Origin: Nautilus pompilius
Taxonomy: Eukaryota; Mollusca; Cephalopoda; Nautilida; Nautilidae
DNA length: 64,000 bases
NCBI GenBank assembly: GCA_018389105.1
Contig: JACATO010000998.1
Coordinates: 310,001-374,000, forward strand
Direction of reading: 5' to 3'
The position numbers and the translations under genes were made by a program. Shown here one piece after another: positions 24,795 to 38,900 of this stretch. Below the pieces are notes generated by a model. The model saw nothing but the letters and a program-made list of their open reading frames with translations. It made no database searches and was not told the origin of the DNA. Positions within the stretch are counted from its first letter, which is position 1; the number at the start of each line of letters is the position of its first letter.

Positions 24795-27576
24795 TCTCTT
24801 GCATGCATGGAAGCATGCAACATCTTATCTTTGGATTTCTGTACGTGAAAAAAGAAAAAAAAAGATAATGCAGATTATTAAGAAACAATTTTCTTTTAAA
24901 TGGTTGCATAAATTAATCAGATAATTGTAGAAATACAAGCAAATTTTAAACATTCAATATCTGAATATGCTTATACTTGGATTGCTTATGAAAGTTCACC
25001 ATGACTGCTATTCTCGTAATATCCATAAACATTTGCAATAGGTATCATGTTAAAGAGAGAGACAAGCCCTGAAACACCTGCTGCTGTAAATCAGCAACAT
25101 GATTCAGATGTTTAGTAGGTGGTGCTATTTCCAGGCACACACACAAACACTAACAAGAGCATCACCTTTGAACATGGTTCTAACCCAGTCAAATGTATAA
25201 ACAAAGAAGCTTCTTATTTCTAGTCAGATAAATCTGTGAAAAAACACCAGGAAAGAATTTCAAAAAATAAAAAAATTGTCTCTTTTTTTAAATCAGAAAA
25301 TAGGACTTTGTATTTTACTTTCTATAGATCCAGAATATATCTTTTCAAATTCCTATATAGAACACACAATACTCCCTAAAATGGTTTCAAATCCTGTCAA
25401 TGAATTCAGCATTTGTGACTAATCAGTAGTTTGCTATTGTTTACTCAGGTCCTTTGCCTGAACCTGGGGGAATGAAAGTAAAAAAAGTTTGATTAATCAA
25501 AATTGCTTACAGCAGCCATACTTGGGATCTTTTTAAATATTTTTTTTTATGCTTTAAAGTTTCCAGACAACTTTCTTTTCAAAGAAACAGACAATTTGAG
25601 GTCAAGCATTTGATAAAACTTACTGCTGAGATTTATCACTGCTCTCAAAATAAATAGGTGTTATGATAAGGTTATTGCTTTAATTTCTGATAAGACAGAC
25701 AGTATTTGAAAAACACAGTCACCTAATTCAAAATAGTTTTGATAATTTTCTGCTATCCATCTTCAGCATTTTCGAATAAGAACTGCTCTCATGGAATGAC
25801 TGTTCTAAGCTCTGATGAACTATCAGACAATACCGATAAAGTGATTGAGGGGGCAGGCTAGCAAAAAAACACTGGCATGATAAAGATTTGCAGACACACA
25901 CACACACACACCATACCTCCTTCCAAGGGTGGTATAAGCACTCAAGAACTGTTTAACTAAAGCAGCAGCACTTGCTAATAACTCATTGTCTAAGATAAAC
26001 TGAGCCCTACATTAAAGGCAGGTTGACTAAAATGCACATGTATTCAGCCATATTGTAAGTAATGTTTAGAGTTAAAATGAGATGTTTCAAATGTTGTGTG
26101 TGTGTGTAATATTATCTACCACTACGCATGATAAAATACAATAATAATTTAAACTGCTAACTACTAAGAAATAAATATTAAAATGCTAATCTAGTTACAA
26201 TATATAGTCCATCATTCATCGACAACACATTTACGTTTTTAAACATTCCACTGATATGTTGACCATTCAACAAATAGAAACACCAAGATGAAGATAACTT
26301 CTTGTTTTATATTTTTGTTTTTAAACTTTCAAAGTGCTCAACAAATTTAGAGAAATAATAATTTTGAAATACTATTTCAATTCTGATTAAAGAATAAACA
26401 AGTCATTCCCCCGACCCCTGAAATGGCACAAACCACTCTGGTTTACTTCACAAGGCACTTAATTTTAAATCTCATTTAATTTCACACCAAGCACATTCAT
26501 TTCTTTACCGAAGACTAAAACTTATGACTTCTCTGGTTAGAATTTTGCCTACATAAAACTTTTGCAATTTAAAAAAAAAAAAAAATCATCAGCATACATT
26601 GTATTTGCTTAATACACTTGTATGCTCATTTTATACTAGTTTCACGAAGTTTCCAAAGGGGGCTAACTTTGGAGTGCATAAAATGTAACCAAACCAATCG
26701 CATGAAAAAAAACTTCAAATAGCTACTAATTACAGCTGCTAAAAATATATATTCAGTTGTTATAACATATTTTATACCACTGTATTTCTAATTAACATCT
26801 GTGATCATCATATCCCACCAGTATATAATATAATCATCACAAATAAAACTATTTTTCTTTGAAAAGTTGATTTTACAGTATTACAACGGTTGCATTTTCA
26901 AGGTATAGGATTAAATCAACAAATTACTTCATAAAATTTTTATGCAAGAAGCAGGCAACAATTCATTCTAAATGTTTTCACTGCTTAGCTAACCAAAACC
27001 TGATACTTGTTGTTGAAAGGTGACCAACATTTACACAGAAGAGCTATTATTTCAAGGACAGGAAAAGTTAATAAGTAGTAGTTTTATTTCTCTTGTTATT
27101 CTCGCTGAGCACCATAGCATATTGCCCTCATAAGGTCAAAATGACATCAAAGTTGCTAACATAAATGTATGATGATGTTTTAGGTTATGCACATATTCAA
27201 CAATTACATAAACAAAAATAACAATAGCAAAGTGAAACTGTATCAGGTCCATGATCACTCATAATTAAAGATGAAAAGTTAACCCAGTATGAAAAGTTGG
27301 TGTAATGTTCAGGTAAAGATGGCATCTGGATCAGTAGCACTATATCCAAACAATGTTAATTCAACTAAATGGGTACATTTACTGCAACATCATCCATGAA
27401 GGCATCAAAAAAAAACAAGCAAAACAATCTATTACTTTTTTTTTTCTAACTAAACTATTTGAGAAAAAAAAGCATGGTATATAAAAAAGAACACAAATAA
27501 ATAGCATGGCTGGCAATAACTGCCTAGGTGACCATGTCATCCCATTATCAACAGTAGCAGTTGTGAAACTGTCAAG

Positions 27577-27581
<5 letters not shown>

Positions 27582-27647
<66 letters not shown>
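27582..27647 (+). repeat. compound microsatellite (GT)n(GA)n
   Basis: About 20 GT units run straight into about 13 GA units. Frames reading His-Thr or Val-Cys repeats through it are artefacts. Confidence 0.95.
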
Positions 27648-30600
27648 CCACAAATCATACTGAATTTAAAATGTAAGGAAACTTCAAAAAGCCCATTAAT
27701 AACATGCAACATTTTAATGCTAAGAATGTTTATAGTCTTTAAGGAGTTTCATTGTTTAATCATCATTTAACTACATTGAAAGATACTTTATTATAAAGCA
27801 ATGCACTTTTAACATTTTAATCAACGTTTTCTTTGTTGATCAGACTGCTGAAAAATCAAAATGGAAATGATCAAAGAAAAGGTTGACATTGCTTGCTGAG
27901 CAAAAATAAGTTTAAAACAACTTGCAACAAGAATCTGCCATCTGACAACTCCATCAGGAGTTGAATGAAATTCTTTAGGAACACAGGTTGAGTTAATGAT
28001 AGGAAGCGCTATCAGACCATGCAGAAATCACTTTTCCATGCATCACGAGAAATTAAGTCGCTTTTCAGCTAATTGTAACATTTTGGAATTCAGGTTGTAT
28101 CACTGAAAGAGTTTTCAGGCTAAAACACACACTATCTTCTACAGAATCTGTTTAAAAGTGTTAGCAAATAGGATTAGGTGCTGTATCACCGAGAACAGCA
28201 GCTATGTAGAAGTTGGAGGATTTTTAAGCAATGGCTTTGTAATACATTTTTTGTTTTGGTCTATGTAATTAAACAATTATTAAACTGAAACTCAAGCTTT
28301 ATAAACAATTATGAAGCACTAAAAATTATTTCTTTATATCAGTTTTAGAAAATTTGTGACAGTTCTATAAAATTTCAACTTTGGCCTAGCATGTCAGTCG
28401 CCTTTAAAAGTCTGCCAACATATCTTTAAAATTCTGTAATAAAGTCTAGTGTTAACAAGTGATTATCAGTAAATTTTATTCCACCTTTTTCAGATTTATT
28501 CTAAATATATTTGTATCACCTCAAACAGACAGCTTGCTTACCATAGATAAAGCCTGTGAAGATATACATATTTTTGAATTGTCATAAGACGACTGCAAAA
28601 AGCCTGTATAATTTTTTCTCATTTGAAATTATATTTTTTTCTTTGGTTTAAACAATTTTGTTTTTCTTATTTGATGTAACTCATTTTCCCTTTTGCTCAT
28701 TTTATTTTACCTTTGAGATTATATTATAATTGTAACCAGATTTTATGCAAATTGATTTTAATGACATGTAAGGAAACACCGTTGAAACAGCATACACATT
28801 GTCGGAAGTTTCATCATAAAAAGATACCTAAAAATATATATACATACATACTTCCAATGCATTAAAAAGGGGGAATAAATGGTCTAATTTACGTTCATTA
28901 TTTGAGAAACTCTCAAAAAAGAAAAAAAAATTTGTATCCATAAATTCTAACATTTTATATAAATAAATATCTGTACTATCCAGAAAAATCCTATAATCTT
29001 AAACAAAACTGGTAAAGTAAACTCCCAGACAAAAGAATTTATTTCTTATTTTGATATTTGAGAATTAAAATATCAAAATACGTAGTTGCTACTTTAATTA
29101 CTGCCTAACCTATAAAGCAGACTTGTAAAAGACTTTTAATAGAAAACTACAAATGTAGGTTATAAGTTTTTTAAAAATGTTTAAAGAAGTGTAAAACAAA
29201 AACATACCCATTTCACTTAAAGTTAACAAAATGTCTCATTAAATATTCAGAAATTTAACCTTAGCATTAGTTTAAATATGAAGCCTATTTAAGTTTACTA
29301 ATAATATTGATGTTCCAAATGGTGCACTGGTTAAAAAAAAAAAAATGAAAAGAAATAGCAATAGAAAAATGCAGAGAATGTTGTACATATCTATTTCTGC
29401 ATGTTCACTTGTACCATTAAGTGGAAAAAATGCTAAACATCATTTGGTTTAAAAAGCTGTCTGACAAACAGTTAATGTCTGAAAGTTCTTATCCTGTTAC
29501 TTGTATGAGCTAAAAGAGGTTGATGAAATTGTTTATTTGTTAACATGCCTTTTCAACTTCATCAACTTATCCCCATACAATGGGAATTTCTTTTAACAAG
29601 TTTTATTGTAACCTCAGTTCTCTTTCAAGTGTAAATGTAACAGCTACTTTACTAGAGAGAGAGACTCCAACTTCTCCTACAAATGCACCGCCATTGAGCT
29701 AAGTGTTCAAATCAGAATTTACTTTAATAAACTTAAACTGATAGTTTAAAAAAAAAGTATTAGTACTAAGTGTGTAGAAATATCATTTTAAAAAAAAAAC
29801 GAAAGCATTACAAATTTTCAACAGTCTCAAGTTTGTTTTTTTGTTTCTCTCGGCCCACGCACGGGCATATCAATCAGATCAAACATCGTATTCGCTAATT
29901 TATTTCACGTTTATACTTATTTTTAGTGTCTAACACAACCTATAGTAAAATATTTACTGCTTCCAAATAAAAACAAAATATATCAAATGTATTTAGATAA
30001 AAACAAGACAAACACTTCATATCTAACTACAAAAATGTTGAAACCTTGCATCATTTGAAACTGTACAACTATGATCACCAAATACACGAAATGTGCTCAG
30101 TTAATCTAATCTTACAATAGATTATCTATGCAGATTTATTGGGTCAAGGTCAGAATAAATGCACTTGTCAGATTAATAATAGTTTTTTTGAAGAAAGAAG
30201 AATGTGCTTAGTTTAACTTTTATTTATGAGTTATTCATTTGACTGTTTACTTGGAAATGGAATAAATACTGCATGCCAACTGTTTCAGAACTCCTTAACT
30301 TGAGGCCAGTCAATGATCATGAGATCAGAATAAATCAATTGCTGACACTATCAGCTGTTCTATCTTTTAAAAAAGTAATTATGATTAACCAACTTAGAAT
30401 ACAAGAAGGCAACTTCCAAATGCTATGTTAAAAGGTACTTTCTTTCTAACAAGAACATAATTTAAAATGTTTTAAATAACTTATACATACTAGCTTAAAT
30501 GTTTACAAAAATAAATCACCTTTAAAACTGTATCATTGAATTTTATGAGCAAATTTCCTTTTGTTTATAAGTATAATGGGTCAGACAATAGTAAAGGTAG

Positions 30601-31351
30601 GTTAATACATGTAAAAGGAAACGATTGTAATAGTTTGAGAAAAAAAAGTGTAGTCAAAGACAGAAATAGTCTGTACATTTTGACTCGGTTGCATACAGTA
30701 TTTATAAATAAATATCCTGGATATAAATGAAAATTTCGTGTTTGAATGCTAATGTAGTGCATACAAATCATGCAAAGATGCTCTCTCTCTCTTTTATAGT
30801 TAATAAATTATTTTTTTTGTGACTCAAACATCATAACTTATGCTAAAAATAGAAAAGTCATAAAGCAAACATGAAAACTTAAAAAAATATCAAAGGTTTA
30901 AACCACCAATCTATCCAAGATCTGAATATAAAGCAAGAGTTTTCAAATGGAAGTTACTAGTCTAAATGCGGCTAAACGTTTTAATTTCAGTAAATGTAAT
31001 CTGATATCTGGTCTGAAAGATTTGTCGTCTTTTTCTGTTGGGGGGGGGGGTCTTGAGGTGCCACATTCCACATTGCAATTAATTTATAACGTGCGACTTT
31101 TGCACTTTACAGAACCCAGAAACCACATCTGATGTATTTCTGCTACCAACTAGGTGGCCGCCTGGTCAAAGCCCTGCAGAGACAATGGGGCTAGATAAAG
31201 GCCAGACCTGGCTACTTAAACTGACAACAACAACAAGAGTTTGGTTTTTTTTTTTTGAAACTACAATTCTAAGGTCGGTTCTCAGTCATGATGCCACGAA
31301 ATAAAATGTATACTTTTTTAAACAGTTACAAATTTAATTACAACAACATTA

Positions 31352-31388
31352 TATATATATATATATTATATAATATATATATATATAA
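31352..31388 (+). repeat. (AT)n palindromic microsatellite
   Basis: Alternating A/T with one central TATATTATATAATATATA interruption. It is self-complementary. Confidence 0.9.
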
Positions 31389-32327
31389 TCTGCTCCGTCT
31401 GTAGAAATCTGCGGAGAAAAGAAAAAAAAAACTACAAATTATAAAACCGATTTTGGAAATCTTTTTTATGAACTTCCTAAAACTCCCAGTTTGGCACAGA
31501 CGTGGGATCGAGTAGGAGACTGACAAACACTTCAGAGATAATTAACAAGTCCTGGGATCAAATCGACGACTCGGCTTTGATTTACTGAAGAGGCTGGGAA
31601 ATTCATGTCGCTTTGCACTTGGCCAAGACGGGAAAATGACAGCTGACCAGGCGGGTCTGGTAGGGAAAAAAGATGTCTGCTGAGGAAAAGTTAGCAGCAG
31701 TGCCCTAATATGAACGTACGACTACTGCGGCATTTCCTGAGAGAGAGAGAGAGAGATAAAAGAATTTTAAAAAGATGATAGTAGCAGCAGCAGTAAGGAA
31801 ACAACGCACCGACCAAGTCGGCTGGATGAACTGAACTTTCGCTAAGCTGCTACCCTGCGTATCGAAGTGTTATTTCCCACCTAGTCGACTCCTGGAGGTC
31901 AATTCTGGATAAGATGGAGGGGGGGGTTGCACGTTTGTTGCGTTGTGCTTTGCTTTCTTTTCTAAGAAATCTTCCACAAGGATCCCCGGTCTTCACAACA
32001 ACAACAACAACAAACAACAACAAAATTACCAGGCCTAACGGGCCCCCTGCTTGGGCGCTCTCTCTGTGTGTGTGTCGCCTCGGGGGAGGATTTACGGCGA
32101 AAGGGGATGGGAATGGGTATACATACGCGGGTCCGTCGAGCAGATTCCGAACGACGTTAGTAGGGGGGAAAATGGGCTGTAAAAATTAAATATTTGATCA
32201 AGTCGTAAGCTGAGATATCTTTTCCGCGCACTATCTGCTACCGCCAGGAAGGCTAGCTTTCAGGGGATTTCAACGCGGTGATCGAAGGTTCCGTTTCTTT
32301 TAATGAAAAAACGGAGAAAAGTTCATC

Positions 32328-32331
<4 letters not shown>

Positions 32332-32364
<33 letters not shown>

Positions 32365-32392
32365 TGCCACCTCTCTCCCCCCCCCCCCCCCC
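32332..32392 (+). repeat. (TAA)n microsatellite followed by a C run
   Basis: About ten TAA units (32332-32362), then a C run of about 16 bases (32377-32392). Both lie within the candidate promoter block. Confidence 0.9.
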
Positions 32393-32476
32393 ACCACCAC
32401 CACAGCCTCGTTAACAGCTTAAACTGAAGAAGGAAACAAAGTCAGACAAACTCGCCCTTCCAACGCGAAAACTTAC

Positions 32477-32594
32477 CTCGCAGGGAAAACCCTCTGCGCT
32501 TTCGAGTCGCAGCTAACTACAGAACAAAAGAAACGCCATACCTTCATCTATATTTCTTGCAAATATCGAGTTTGGACTGTTGACTTGATAACAG
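32477..32594 (-). other. probable 5' non-coding exon of the CNOT6-like gene
   Basis: On the minus strand a strong donor (CTGCGAG followed by GTAAGTTTT) lies with its GT at 32476-32475, inside the CpG-richer block. No long reading frame ends there. Vertebrate CNOT6/CNOT6L genes have upstream non-coding exons before the exon carrying the MPK start codon, so this is the natural first exon for the minus-strand gene whose coding starts at 510. The 5' end is not defined; the upper coordinate given is a guess. It could instead belong to a transcript using the unassigned exon at 11262-11394. Confidence 0.5.
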
Positions 32595-32916
32595 ATGCTC
32601 GTAAAATCCCTCTTCAGCGAAGAAATATGTCCGACTAATGGCTTTCGGTATTCTTACTTTCCAGATGTAAGACATCTTTTGATTGGTGAATATTACGAAA
32701 TTATCATTACCAGGTTTTTCTTTCTTTATTATTTTTCTTCAGGAAAAAAGGAAAAAAAAATTGTTTTTTTTTTTTAAAAAAACAAACAAACAGCGTAATT
32801 CCATATTTTTTTAAAATATCGCGCGAGTTCCCAATATTTACATTTAGTGCGCGCATAATTGTGTGTGTGTGTGTGTGACTTCTGCTTCGCTGATCGGTGC
32901 AGAGCTGCGGCTAAAT

Positions 32917-32944
32917 ATGGCTTCCGCCGGCTGCTGGATGACTT
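32917..32944 (+). CDS. MRPL1: MRPL1 coding exon 1 (start codon)
   Basis: ATG in good context (A at -3, G at +4) followed by nine codons (MASAGCWMT) and one base, then a GTGAGT donor. The phase fits exon 2 exactly (T joined to TG gives Leu). It lies at the edge of the CpG-richer block, where a first exon is expected. The join across 10.8 kb is inferred from phase, splice sites and the targeting-signal character of the joined N-terminus. Confidence 0.7.
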
Positions 32945-35900
32945 GTGAGTTTGTATGATTTGTTTCTCTGATCACCTGAGACGGTTTAAATGCGCTGAGG
33001 TAGAATTCTGCGGTAAAGGCTTCCTCGGGCTTGCAGGTTTTCATTGGGCGCAGTACTACCAGGCTGCTCCGTTCTCTCTCCCCTCTCCCTCCCCCTCTCC
33101 CTGTCTCTCTCTGCAGTATGCGATACAGCGTCTAGAACTGTACTCAAACAGAATGATATTCTGGACTGGCAGATCCCCCCCCCCCACAGCTCTTCTTTAC
33201 CGCTGGCGTGAGCTTTTCCCCACCTTTCCACTCTTCCCCTGGCTTCTTCGTCTGACTCCTCTCTCTCTCTCTCTCCTGTGGTTTGTCACCCTGCTCAAGC
33301 ATCACTTAGTTCTCTGGTCTGATGATGATGATGATGATGCCTGAAAATGGCCTAGTACCCGTCCTGAAGACTTTGGGCAATAACACACACACACACATCG
33401 CTGTAGTAGGGGGAGAGAACCTTCCATTCTGTATCACATATTGCAGAGAGAACTCTAAACACTGATGAAGATTGGCAAAGTACTGCGCATTTTCCTGTGT
33501 ACAAGGAAGTCTGCATGCCTGAGGAAATCCTTTGAAATTTATAGCTAAAACAAATGAGAAAAAGACCTCCACAGGTTAGAATTTATTATATGGTAGTTTA
33601 AGATAGGATAGGATGAATCAAATGTATGTTTTTGTTATAACTTTCTATATCCTTGAAAATGATTCCCATCCCAAGTTTTCTGCTTCCATCTGGTTTACCT
33701 TTTCTCATAACAACTTATCTAGTCTTAAGGTATTACGACTATTTATTTAAATAACAATATTAAAGCAGAAACATTTATTATATTTTTGGCAAAACTTTAT
33801 TGTACTAAGTAAAGTTAGGTCATGATACTGATAAACAAGCTAACAAGAATTATTTTTTTAAAGATACATATGATGTCAGTGACTTTTATGTTCACAAGTC
33901 TAAATAGTGAAATCAGCATAGAAAATGTACATTTGATTTATTGTCTCTGAAATCATGGGAGCTTTACTTTTTTGAGTCTTGTTGTATCATATTTCCGCAT
34001 TCTGTAATCAGCTATCAGATTTTAAGCCAAAAAGAAAAGCATCCAAATATAAATAAACTCCAAATGAAGATGTATCTTTGTGTGTCTAGCATAGCTGTTC
34101 ATTTAACAACTTTAAGAATGAAACATTAAAGCAGTGTGAGAAATATTAATGGGAATCATGACATTGAAAGTACTTAAATTTTTATATCAGCAATTTGTTA
34201 GCATCATCATTAATAGTAAATTAAAGCATAAAATATCTTGTTTATAAATTAATTAAAATTGAGCTGTTGAATTACTGGTGGTTTATTTTGGTGTGCACCC
34301 TATAATTTATGGTTTTGCTTGTGTGGGTGCATGTGTGTGTGTATCCTGTTTAGTTCTTAATAATTTTTGTTTTGTTTTTGTAGTATAGTGTTTTTCAAAG
34401 TAAATAGATGGTAGTCACTATCAGGGAGAGCAGCTGGTGGCCCAAGGTTGATTCCTGGTTGGAGTTGGCTCATTTTGGTATAGTGTCTCCCTGGCATGGT
34501 TTCTTCACTTCTCTCTTCTTCACAAGCCAATTGTATGGGCTTTCTACTGCATCTAAAAATGAGGGCTTCTAGTAGGGATCTCCTTGATGCATTTGGAAGT
34601 GGTGGGCTCCTTGTGGCACAGGTTAGGCAATGCTCTTTATCAGATAACTGTGGCACTATGCTTGCCTTACCAAGGTTATCTCCATTGCAGAGATTAATGT
34701 ACAACACAGCAACAACTAACATAGATAGGTGGCATTTGTTTGTTTGTTTGTTTTTTTTTTATTTTGACATTTGTTTTGATTTCCTGAAGTTTTATTTATG
34801 CTCCATTTGGAATCAAACATAGGGTTCCAATTACTGTGATTATTGTTTTTCAGTAGGAGTATTTTTGTTTTCTCCTTACCCATTTCTATAGTAGTTCAAC
34901 TTTTTTTTTTTTTATCATCAGTGGAACACTGATGCAAATTTCCATTTAATTACCTTAAAGTCATCACAACAACCATAGTCAGTTCATCTTCAGATTGCAT
35001 TTGACATCAAGCCAGTGCAATTTCTATCTCTCTCCTGAACCAATTGACCAGCATGGATTTTTGCTGAATGCTTCTAACAGGAAGGGTTCTAGGGTTGTCT
35101 GGCTGACTTCTGTAACCTCAACAAGGATACTGGGTTTTCTACAGAGTTAAAATAAACAAATACAAAAACCAAAATCAAATAAGAAATCAGTTTAGAATAT
35201 GTATTGTTTTGTTTGTCTGTCTGGTGTTACTGTAAATATATTATTTCCATGTCATTTTTTTTCATGGTAGCTTCTTGTAGAAAGAGAGAGAGGAGGATGA
35301 TACTTTTCCAGCGAGTGCACTTCAATTTAAAAACAACCTTTAGCTTTGGCAGTTAAAGGTGTAGTTGTTATTTCATAGATATCTGAACTATGCAGCATAA
35401 GATAAAAGTAATTGGTAGTGCTATGCACTAAACAAGACTGCCTTTATAATTAGGATGTGTTTTGTTTTTTCTTGTCCAGTTATTAGAAAAAATATCAAAT
35501 TTTTCCCAAACCATATAAGCATTTTTCAGTTGTTCTTGGCCATCAAGAGTTGTCTTGCATTCTCACACTAGTAGTCAGCATCTTTTCTTCCAGCTGATAT
35601 GGTGGGTTTTCTTTTCTTCTGCTACTTATATAATTTTATCAATTGTCTCGTCTATTAGAGCATTTTATATATGAAGGGGAAAAGTTGAGCATTGTTGTTT
35701 TTAATCTGCTCTGTTCATTCTCCTAGCTGCTGATGGGTTCTAGATCAGTTTTTTGTTTAGTCTTTCTCTTTTTTTGCTCTTGGCTGTTGCCTACATTAGT
35801 AAACTAAACTCTAAGAGCGTTTGCTTGTCACATTTTTGTTGGTGACAGTTTTATTTGATAATTTTTATTGTAAACTTTAGTTATTTGTGCAAATGTGCGC

Positions 35901-38900
35901 TGGTGATAAAATCCTATGATGATTGTTCCTAATCAGGCATCTATCTAGTCTAGCGGTTTCAAGCCTAGGGGCACAAGAAGGAATAGGATCGCGAAGTTGG
36001 TTAGCATCATGGTTATTCTCATACAACATTTAATCTTTTGACTGCTGTTAACTTATACATGCATCGTTTTTCATGGTATATCTACACCAATGTATTGCCT
36101 GCACAACACTAACATCCCAGCTTCATATCAACACCTTGAGATTCAGTTATTCCATGGCTCAGAATGATGCAGGAAGTGTATTGTTTCACTGTTTTGTAGT
36201 GTTTTCTTTTTTTTTTTCAAAAATATTTTGTGGAAATGCTCCCTCGATCTCCTTAGCAGGGTCCATGTCTAAACTTTGCACTGATGGTGCTGGAAGCTGG
36301 AGTCACAGAAATCACTGGGAATCACTGATCTAATCTTAAATTAATTTTCTTTTTATTTATGCAGTTACAGTTTTTTTGTTTAACTAGGTAAAAAAAATAT
36401 AAAACTATTATTAATTGATTTCTCTTCATATTTAGATTGTTAGATATTTTGCCATAGGCATGCTTTACCATTGGTTTAAACTAAAGGCTGAACTTGTATA
36501 TTTCTTTCTATAGACTTTCCAACTTCCTTCATTCACTGAGCTGTAACAGTGGACAATTAAAATTGGTCTATTTAAATGCATAGCAAGGCATAACCAAATT
36601 TAAGTTGGGATTTCTTTCACTATTTTTACCCCTACTATCTCGTTTGTTTGTTATTTTTAAAGAGGATGTCTTATCAGTTAAAGAAAAAGAAAAAAAAACT
36701 GGCCGCTTGAGGATCATTAGGGATCATGATATCTTTGTAGCTAGAAAAATTTCCAGAGAAAAATGCGTGTGGCAATTATGATGTTTGTGTAAATGATGCA
36801 AATAATTTATCTGCTCCCTCATGAACCTCATGCACAAGGGACTAAATTAGATTATAGGTTGTTCTTTGCTTCCATGCTGAATATTAGCAAAATTTCTCAA
36901 TACGAATTGTCAGAAGCAGTTGAAAAGGCTATCCTATTTCTGTAAAAGATTTTGTTTTGTCTGTGCGTAACACTGGGTTTTTTTAGCACTGTAAATTAAC
37001 TGGTTTGAAAGCCGTCTTCACGCGCGCACACACACGCACACAGGCACGATAAGTATTTATGGCTTTAAGAAGAAATGTCTTTTAATCTTAAAAAAGCCAG
37101 TTTAGTTGTTAAGAAAATCTAATATTAAATGGTAATTTTATGAAAATCAATTCTACTTGAAAGAGCTTTAAATTTAGATATTGAGAAATCTATCAGTTCT
37201 TCTGGAACCATCAGAATTTTAGTCACATCAGTAAATAGATTAACTAGCTAAAGTCCAATGGACAAGGAAAGTCAGAAATATATCTTAAGAGAGTGCTTGG
37301 TAACTTGTTGATTTATGTGGCTAATTCTCTAATACTGAGGATGTTCAAATGAAACCTGGGCAAATACAATTATGACAATGCTAAACATTTCTAGTATCTG
37401 CTAATGACAACTCTGACTGGATAAAAGAGAATCAGAGTTTATCAATGCAAACAGAAATATGGTCATTTGAAATATGGGCCTGTTTAAGCAGTTAAAAGAG
37501 TTTTGAAAGTTTCTTGTACCAAAACAGCTAACCTTGTTGTTGGCTCCTTATTCAACAACAGCTGCAGCAAAATTCAATAAATTAGTTATTGTTTACTGTT
37601 GATAAACTATCAAGTTATTGTTTTACAGAAGGTTCTCTATTTAAACCTATATGGCAGGGTTAGAAACCTATGGTGCACAGATTGCCTAGTCAATCAGGAT
37701 CACTTTTTGAAATGCACTTTAGATTTTTTTTCTGTGTGTGTGTTCCAACAAAGGATGTGATTGTGCTTAATATAGAAACTTTTTAACTATTTAAAAATTT
37801 TGCTTATTAAACATTCAAAAGGAGAAACTAGTGGAAATAGGGCAATGATGTACCATATGTAATTGGTTGGCTGTGAAGCATGTTTTTGTATTTATTACAT
37901 TGCAAGGTACATGTAAAACTTCTAAAATGCATGTTAATGGTGTTAAACAGTCAAAATTCTGATAAAATCTAAGTAGATATTTGTTCTGTTTTACCTATTC
38001 TTATACACAAGTTTTCTTTAATTGACACATTAGCTAATGGAATGTTATTCCCGGTTTTTCTCTAACTTGATGACATTCTGAGTCATCTTAAAACAAACAA
38101 AAGATCAAAGGATAGCACATTGCTCAAGCTTTAATAAATGAAACAGAACAACACAGTTAACAGAATGATGGTTAGTATAATTAGAGATTTTCCTTTCAAT
38201 TTCTGGATAGAGAAAAAACTAATCAAAGGGAGGATATTAAAAAGCTCAAGGTTACAAAGGCAGTGTTCATGAGTATCAAAATGTTGGTTCACAAGAAGGC
38301 TAGATTAGATGTTTGGCCATTTCAAGTTGTATAGACAACCCAATTTTGGTTTTGTACTTTCTACTGTGAGCAAGAAGTTTGTCATAACATCGTGTGTATG
38401 AGTGTACAAAGACATTTTCAAACCTGACCTGAAAAGTTATTGATAGATTTGATGAGACAGAGGTGATTCAAACAAAAAAAAATAAATACAAATAGCTGCA
38501 TATGAAAATTAAAACATTGTTTTCACACATTTAAGGACTGGCAAAAATCAAGTTGTAGAGGAAACTACAAGTTTTATTGCATCGTGTGGTAAATGTTTTT
38601 ACAGATGGAAAATATGTAGAGAGGGCATTTCTCAATAACTCTAAATGTTTATTCAGTGATTTGGCAAATAAAGACTTGATCTTGTTATGAATAAACTGTG
38701 GCAGTGAAGCATATGGTGCTACCCTTCATAGTCAGGGAATGAGAGAGGAATTTTGTTGCTTGGAACAAGAAAAACTGAAGATGACATGAAAACTTTCATC
38801 AAACATTTTAAACACTGGAGTTGACAAAAAGAAGATTTTGAATAGACACTGATGGTGCTCCTGTTATAGCGAACAAGGATAGGGGATTTGTGCAGCTTCT

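Larger units (their letters stand above)
23100..31600. other. gene-free AT-rich stretch
   Basis: About 8.5 kb without protein similarity in any frame that I could recognise. It holds microsatellites (listed separately) and short A/T runs. A small CG-rich island near 29850-29895 has a short minus-strand frame (ANTMFDLIDMPVRGPRET), but no convincing splice sites. Confidence 0.55.
522..32476 (-). other. inferred giant first intron of the CNOT6-like gene
   Basis: If the donor at 32476 joins the acceptor before the CNOT6 start exon, this 32-kb stretch is one intron. It is AT-rich and dominated by transposon remains, listed separately. No other exon of a known gene was recognised in it, apart from one exon-like segment near 11.3 kb. 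The joining is inference; only the two splice sites are seen. Confidence 0.45.
31600..32950. promoter_or_regulatory. CpG-richer candidate bidirectional promoter region
   Basis: CpG dinucleotides are visibly frequent here (for example near 31690-31730, 32090-32160, 32440-32530 and 32815-32935) and rare elsewhere in the window. The block lies between the minus-strand donor at 32477 and the MRPL1 start codon at 32917. The likely core is therefore within about 32500-32900. No TATA box is evident near either start. Function is inferred from position and composition. Confidence 0.55.

Noticed and set aside
24631-24924. Three overlapping Ser/Leu-rich frames
   Set aside because: They are products of a CT-rich low-complexity tract; frames on both strands are equally open.
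27379-27770. Overlapping open frames on both strands with His-Thr and Val-Cys repeats
   Set aside because: They read through the (GT)n(GA)n microsatellite and have no other coding character.
31130-31260. GC-richer block followed by CAACAACAAC and a T run, considered as a SINE or tRNA
   Set aside because: No A or B box and no second copy were found in the window.
32955-33344. 129-codon plus-strand frame just after MRPL1 exon 1
   Set aside because: It begins 10 bases after a strong donor, runs through CT-rich and C-run sequence, and resembles no protein. It is intronic.
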